Source of the DNA: Comamonadaceae bacterium
GTDB lineage: Bacteria; Pseudomonadota; Gammaproteobacteria; Burkholderiales; Burkholderiaceae_C
NCBI GenBank assembly: GCA_947458305.1
Contig: CANGZO010000018.1
Span: 1-16,958, forward strand
Reading direction: 5' to 3'
Length of the DNA: 16,958 bases
Below are positions 14,807 through 16,958 of this stretch, in pieces. Both the position numbers and the translations under genes were made by a program. The notes beneath the pieces were generated by a model. The model was given only the letters and a program-made list of their open reading frames with translations. It had not been told where the DNA came from and did no database searches. The stretch's first letter is position 1, and every line of letters starts with the position of its first letter.

Positions 14807-14865
14807 TGCAACGGGTGCTTGAGCGGAAAAGTTATTGAGCGGGCAGTCCAGCGCCGCTTAACAGT

Positions 14866-15789
14866 TCACCAGGCCGGTTGCAGGGCCGCAAAGCCCTTGG
14901 GGGCCTGGCTGGCTTTGTCAAAAGTCACCACCTCATAGGCATCGGGTTGCGACAGCAACTCGCGCAACAACAGGTTGTTCATGGCGTGGCCCGAGCGGAA
15001 GGCGCTGTAGGCGGCCAGCAAGGGCTTGCCCACGATGTAGAGGTCCCCCATGGCATCCAGAATTTTGTGTTTGACGAACTCGTCGTCATAACGCAGACCA
15101 TCGGCATTGAGGACCTTGTAATCGTCCATGACGATGGCGTTGTCCAAGCCACCGCCCAAGGCCAAGCCATTGGCGCGCATCATCTCCACGTCTTTGGTGA
15201 AGCCAAACGTGCGGGCGCGGGCAATGTCGCGCGCATAAACACCTTCCGACATGTCAAACACCACCTGCTGGCCGGTCGAATCCACCGCTGGGTGCCGAAA
15301 GTCGATCTCGAAGCTGAGTTTGTAGCCGTGATAGGGCTCCAATTTGGCCCACTTGATGTGGTTGCCCTCGCCCTCGCTGACCTGGACGGTCTTGAGCACA
15401 CGCAGGAACCGCTTGGGCGCGTTTTGCTCCACGATGCCGGCACTTTGCAGCAAAAAAACAAACGATGAGGCCGAGCCATCCAGAATGGGGACTTCTTCGG
15501 CTGTGATGTCGACATACAGGTTGTCGATGCCCAGCCCCGCACAGGCGGACATCAGGTGCTCCACCGTGAAGACTTTGGCTTGGCCCACCGAAATGGTCGA
15601 GGCCAAACGGGTATCGGTGACAGATTCGGCCCGCACGGGAATGTCCACCGGCTCAGGCAAATCGACCCGGCGAAACACGATGCCGGTGTCGGGCGCGGCG
15701 GGGCGCAAGGTCAATTCAACCCGCTGGCCGCTGTGCAAACCCACGCCAACGGCTTGGGTCAAGGTTTTGAGAGTGCGTTGTGCAAGCAT
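14866..15789 (-). CDS. lpxC: UDP-3-O-acyl-N-acetylglucosamine deacetylase
   Basis: 307-residue zinc enzyme of the committed step of lipid A synthesis, removing the acetyl group of UDP-3-O-acyl-GlcNAc in the cytoplasm. Zinc ligands are H78 (in VEHLMSA), H241 and D245 (in KHKILDAMGDL); E77 is the general base and H268 (SGHAMNN) the second catalytic residue. LTQAVGVGLHSGQRVELTLRP at the N-terminus and VPILDGSASSFVFLL are further hallmarks; E. coli LpxC has 305 residues. It lies downstream of ftsZ, as in the conserved ftsA-ftsZ-lpxC end of the division cluster, but a strong terminator lies between the two. There is no Shine-Dalgarno; TAAAAT ends 6 nt before the ATG, so translation is probably leaderless. 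Convergent with the EamA gene; no good terminator is seen in the 59-bp gap. Confidence 0.98.
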   Translation of the reverse strand: MLAQRTLKTLTQAVGVGLHSGQRVELTLRPAAPDTGIVFRRVDLPEPVDIPVRAESVTDTRLASTISVGQAKVFTVEHLMSACAGLGIDNLYVDITAEEVPILDGSASSFVFLLQSAGIVEQNAPKRFLRVLKTVQVSEGEGNHIKWAKLEPYHGYKLSFEIDFRHPAVDSTGQQVVFDMSEGVYARDIARARTFGFTKDVEMMRANGLALGGGLDNAIVMDDYKVLNADGLRYDDEFVKHKILDAMGDLYIVGKPLLAAYSAFRSGHAMNNLLLRELLSQPDAYEVVTFDKASQAPKGFAALQPAW

Positions 15790-15795
15790 GGGGCA

Positions 15796-15801
15796 ATTTT
15801 A
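15796..15801 (-). promoter_or_regulatory. Candidate -10 element of lpxC
   Basis: Minus-strand TAAAAT (5/6) ends 6 nt before the lpxC ATG. It lies within the A/T run that also forms the tail of the ftsZ terminator, so one short sequence may end one transcript and start the next. The -35 region would fall inside the hairpin loop and right arm and shows no consensus match. Confidence 0.3.
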
Positions 15802-15835
15802 AAGGCCAGACGGGCAGAGTTGCCCGTCTGGCCTT
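15796..15835 (-). terminator. Strong intrinsic terminator between ftsZ and lpxC
   Basis: A perfect 15-bp stem (15802-15816 with 15821-15835; core arm GGCCAGACGGGCA) closes on a 4-nt loop. Read on the minus strand it is followed by TTTAAAATT. It begins 37 nt after the ftsZ stop and ends a few bases before the lpxC start. The opposite strand has no T tract after the stem beyond TT, so it serves ftsZ. Confidence 0.82.
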
Positions 15836-15872
15836 GGGTGCGGTATGGCCGTGGCCATGACCAGAACTCCGA

Positions 15873-16958
15873 TCAGTCAGCCTGCTTGCGCAAGAAGGCT
15901 GGGATCTCGATGTCGTCCATGCCCGCATTGGCCATGCCATCCACACGCGCTGCCGCATGGGTGCGATTGCTGCGCCAGATGGCCGGCGTGCTGATGCCAC
16001 TGCCGCCCAGGCTGGCCGCCGAATTCAAAGGCGCAGACACCGCATCTTGCCCCCCCATCATGAAGGGCACATTGTCGGTACCGGTGCGCAGCACCTTGAG
16101 CTCTGGACGCACAGCGCCAGACTTGGTCAGCCCAGTGGCCACCACGGTCACGCGAATTTGGTCACCCAGGCTTTCGTCGTAAGCGGTGCCATAGATGACA
16201 TGGGCTTCTTCAGAAGCGCAATCACGGATGGTGTTCATGGCTTGTTTGGACTCGGACAGTTTCAAGGAACCCTTGGCTGCGCTGATCAAGACCAAAACGC
16301 CGCGTGCACCTTTGAGGTCCACACCCTCCAACAAGGGGCAAGCCACGGCTTGCTCTGCCGCAATGCGTGCGCGGTCGGGACCACTGGCCGCTGCAGTGCC
16401 CATCATGGCTTTGCCAGGCTCGCCCATCACGGTGCGCACGTCTTCGAAGTCGACGTTCACATGACCTGGCACATTGATGATTTCAGCAATGCCGCCGACC
16501 GCGTTTTTCAGCACGTCGTTGGCATGCGAGAAGGCCTCGTCCTGAGTCATGTCTTCGCCACCGGGCAGCTCCAACAGCTTTTCGTTCAACACCACGATCA
16601 AGGAGTCCACATTGGCTTCCAGCTCACGCATGCCTTCATCGGCATTGGTCATGCGGCGCTTGCCTTCAAAGTCGAACGGCTTGGTCACCACACCCACGGT
16701 CAAAATGCCCATGTCCTTGGCGATCTTGGCAATCACGGGGGCGGCGCCGGTGCCAGTACCACCACCCATGCCGGCGGTGATGAACAACATGTGCGCGCCT
16801 TCGATGGCGGCACGAATTTCTTCCTCTGCGGCTTCTGCGGCCTCACGGCCTTTGTCGGGCTTGCTGCCAGCGCCCAGACCGGTTTGACCCAGTTGCACAA
16901 AGCGGTGTGCAGCGCTGCGTGCCAAAGCTTGCGCGTCGGTGTTGGCGCAAATGAACTC
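15873..16958 (-). CDS. ftsZ: Cell division protein FtsZ (N-terminus beyond the right edge)
   Basis: Tubulin-like GTPase that polymerises into the Z ring at midcell. 361 residues are visible, starting inside EFICANTDAQALARS, so only about 30 residues are missing at the N-terminus. The GTP-binding tubulin signature GMGGGTGTGAAPVIA is present (about 16742-16772), as is the T7 synergy loop NVDFEDVRTVM that completes the GTPase site of the next subunit. The protein ends in the conserved C-terminal peptide DIEIPAFLRKQAD, which binds FtsA and ZipA; the linker before it is short (about 50 residues) and rich in Ala, Gly and Arg. The reading frame is open to the window edge, so this is a truncation by the window and not a broken gene. 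A strong terminator follows. Confidence 0.98.
   Translation of the reverse strand, partial: EFICANTDAQALARSAAHRFVQLGQTGLGAGSKPDKGREAAEAAEEEIRAAIEGAHMLFITAGMGGGTGTGAAPVIAKIAKDMGILTVGVVTKPFDFEGKRRMTNADEGMRELEANVDSLIVVLNEKLLELPGGEDMTQDEAFSHANDVLKNAVGGIAEIINVPGHVNVDFEDVRTVMGEPGKAMMGTAAASGPDRARIAAEQAVACPLLEGVDLKGARGVLVLISAAKGSLKLSESKQAMNTIRDCASEEAHVIYGTAYDESLGDQIRVTVVATGLTKSGAVRPELKVLRTGTDNVPFMMGGQDAVSAPLNSAASLGGSGISTPAIWRSNRTHAAARVDGMANAGMDDIEIPAFLRKQAD

Noticed and set aside
14819..14842. TTGAGCGG direct repeat (14819-14826 and 14835-14842) in the EamA/lpxC gap.
   Set aside because: Only two copies of 8 bp, no neighbouring structure; likely chance.
1..16958. Search for tRNA, rRNA, CRISPR, insertion sequences, phage or toxin-antitoxin genes.
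   Set aside because: No cloverleaf, spaced repeats, transposase or integrase motifs, or small two-gene toxin modules were recognised; almost all sequence is accounted for by core-type genes.

Overview
The window looks like an ordinary chromosomal stretch from a betaproteobacterium of the order Burkholderiales, most probably family Comamonadaceae (Limnohabitans, Rhodoferax or Acidovorax relatives). The grounds are the GC-rich codon use, the protein sequences themselves, the ftsZ-lpxC order with a short FtsZ linker, a type 2 PyrF, and an MFS gene lying between ssb and uvrA. This placement is inference; no rRNA or other marker is present. I see no tRNA, rRNA, CRISPR array, transposase, phage gene or integration site, and no gene-free stretch over 300 bases (the longest is about 229).

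Layout. (1) 1-4590, DNA repair block: the 5' part of ssb and a YajR-like MFS transporter on the minus strand, divergent from uvrA on the plus strand. (2) 4667-5746, two small plus-strand genes: a glutaredoxin-like protein with a hydrophobic N-terminus and a stand-alone CYTH-domain phosphohydrolase. (3) 5769-11549, an acyl-CoA/ester metabolism block: a MerR-type regulator translationally coupled to a hotdog thioesterase (minus), divergent from a two-gene operon of family VIII-type serine hydrolase plus acyl-CoA ligase (plus); then a glutathione S-transferase (minus), divergent from an acyl-CoA dehydrogenase of the ACAD10/11 type (plus). (4) 11631-13840, pyrF followed 8 nt later by a 14-TM DHA2 drug-efflux-type transporter (minus). 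(5) 13919-14806, an EamA/DMT transporter (plus). (6) 14866-16958, lpxC and the 3' ~95% of ftsZ (minus), separated by a very strong intrinsic terminator.

Working together. SSB and UvrA act in replication and nucleotide excision repair. FtsZ and LpxC are the end of the division/cell-wall cluster and link septation with lipid A synthesis. The middle block reads as a plausible pathway: the hydrolase releases a carboxylic acid from an ester or lactone, the ligase makes the CoA thioester, the dehydrogenase oxidises an acyl-CoA, and the thioesterase removes dead-end CoA esters, with MerR as candidate switch. The substrate cannot be read from sequence.

I found no clear unknown system. The most useful leads are the MerR-centred acyl-CoA block with two short palindromes in its control region, an ACAD10/11-type dehydrogenase with Asp at the base position and no kinase partner nearby, a terminator that seems to separate lpxC from ftsZ, and a set of genes that look leaderless (a -10-like hexamer ending 6-7 nt before ATG with no Shine-Dalgarno).
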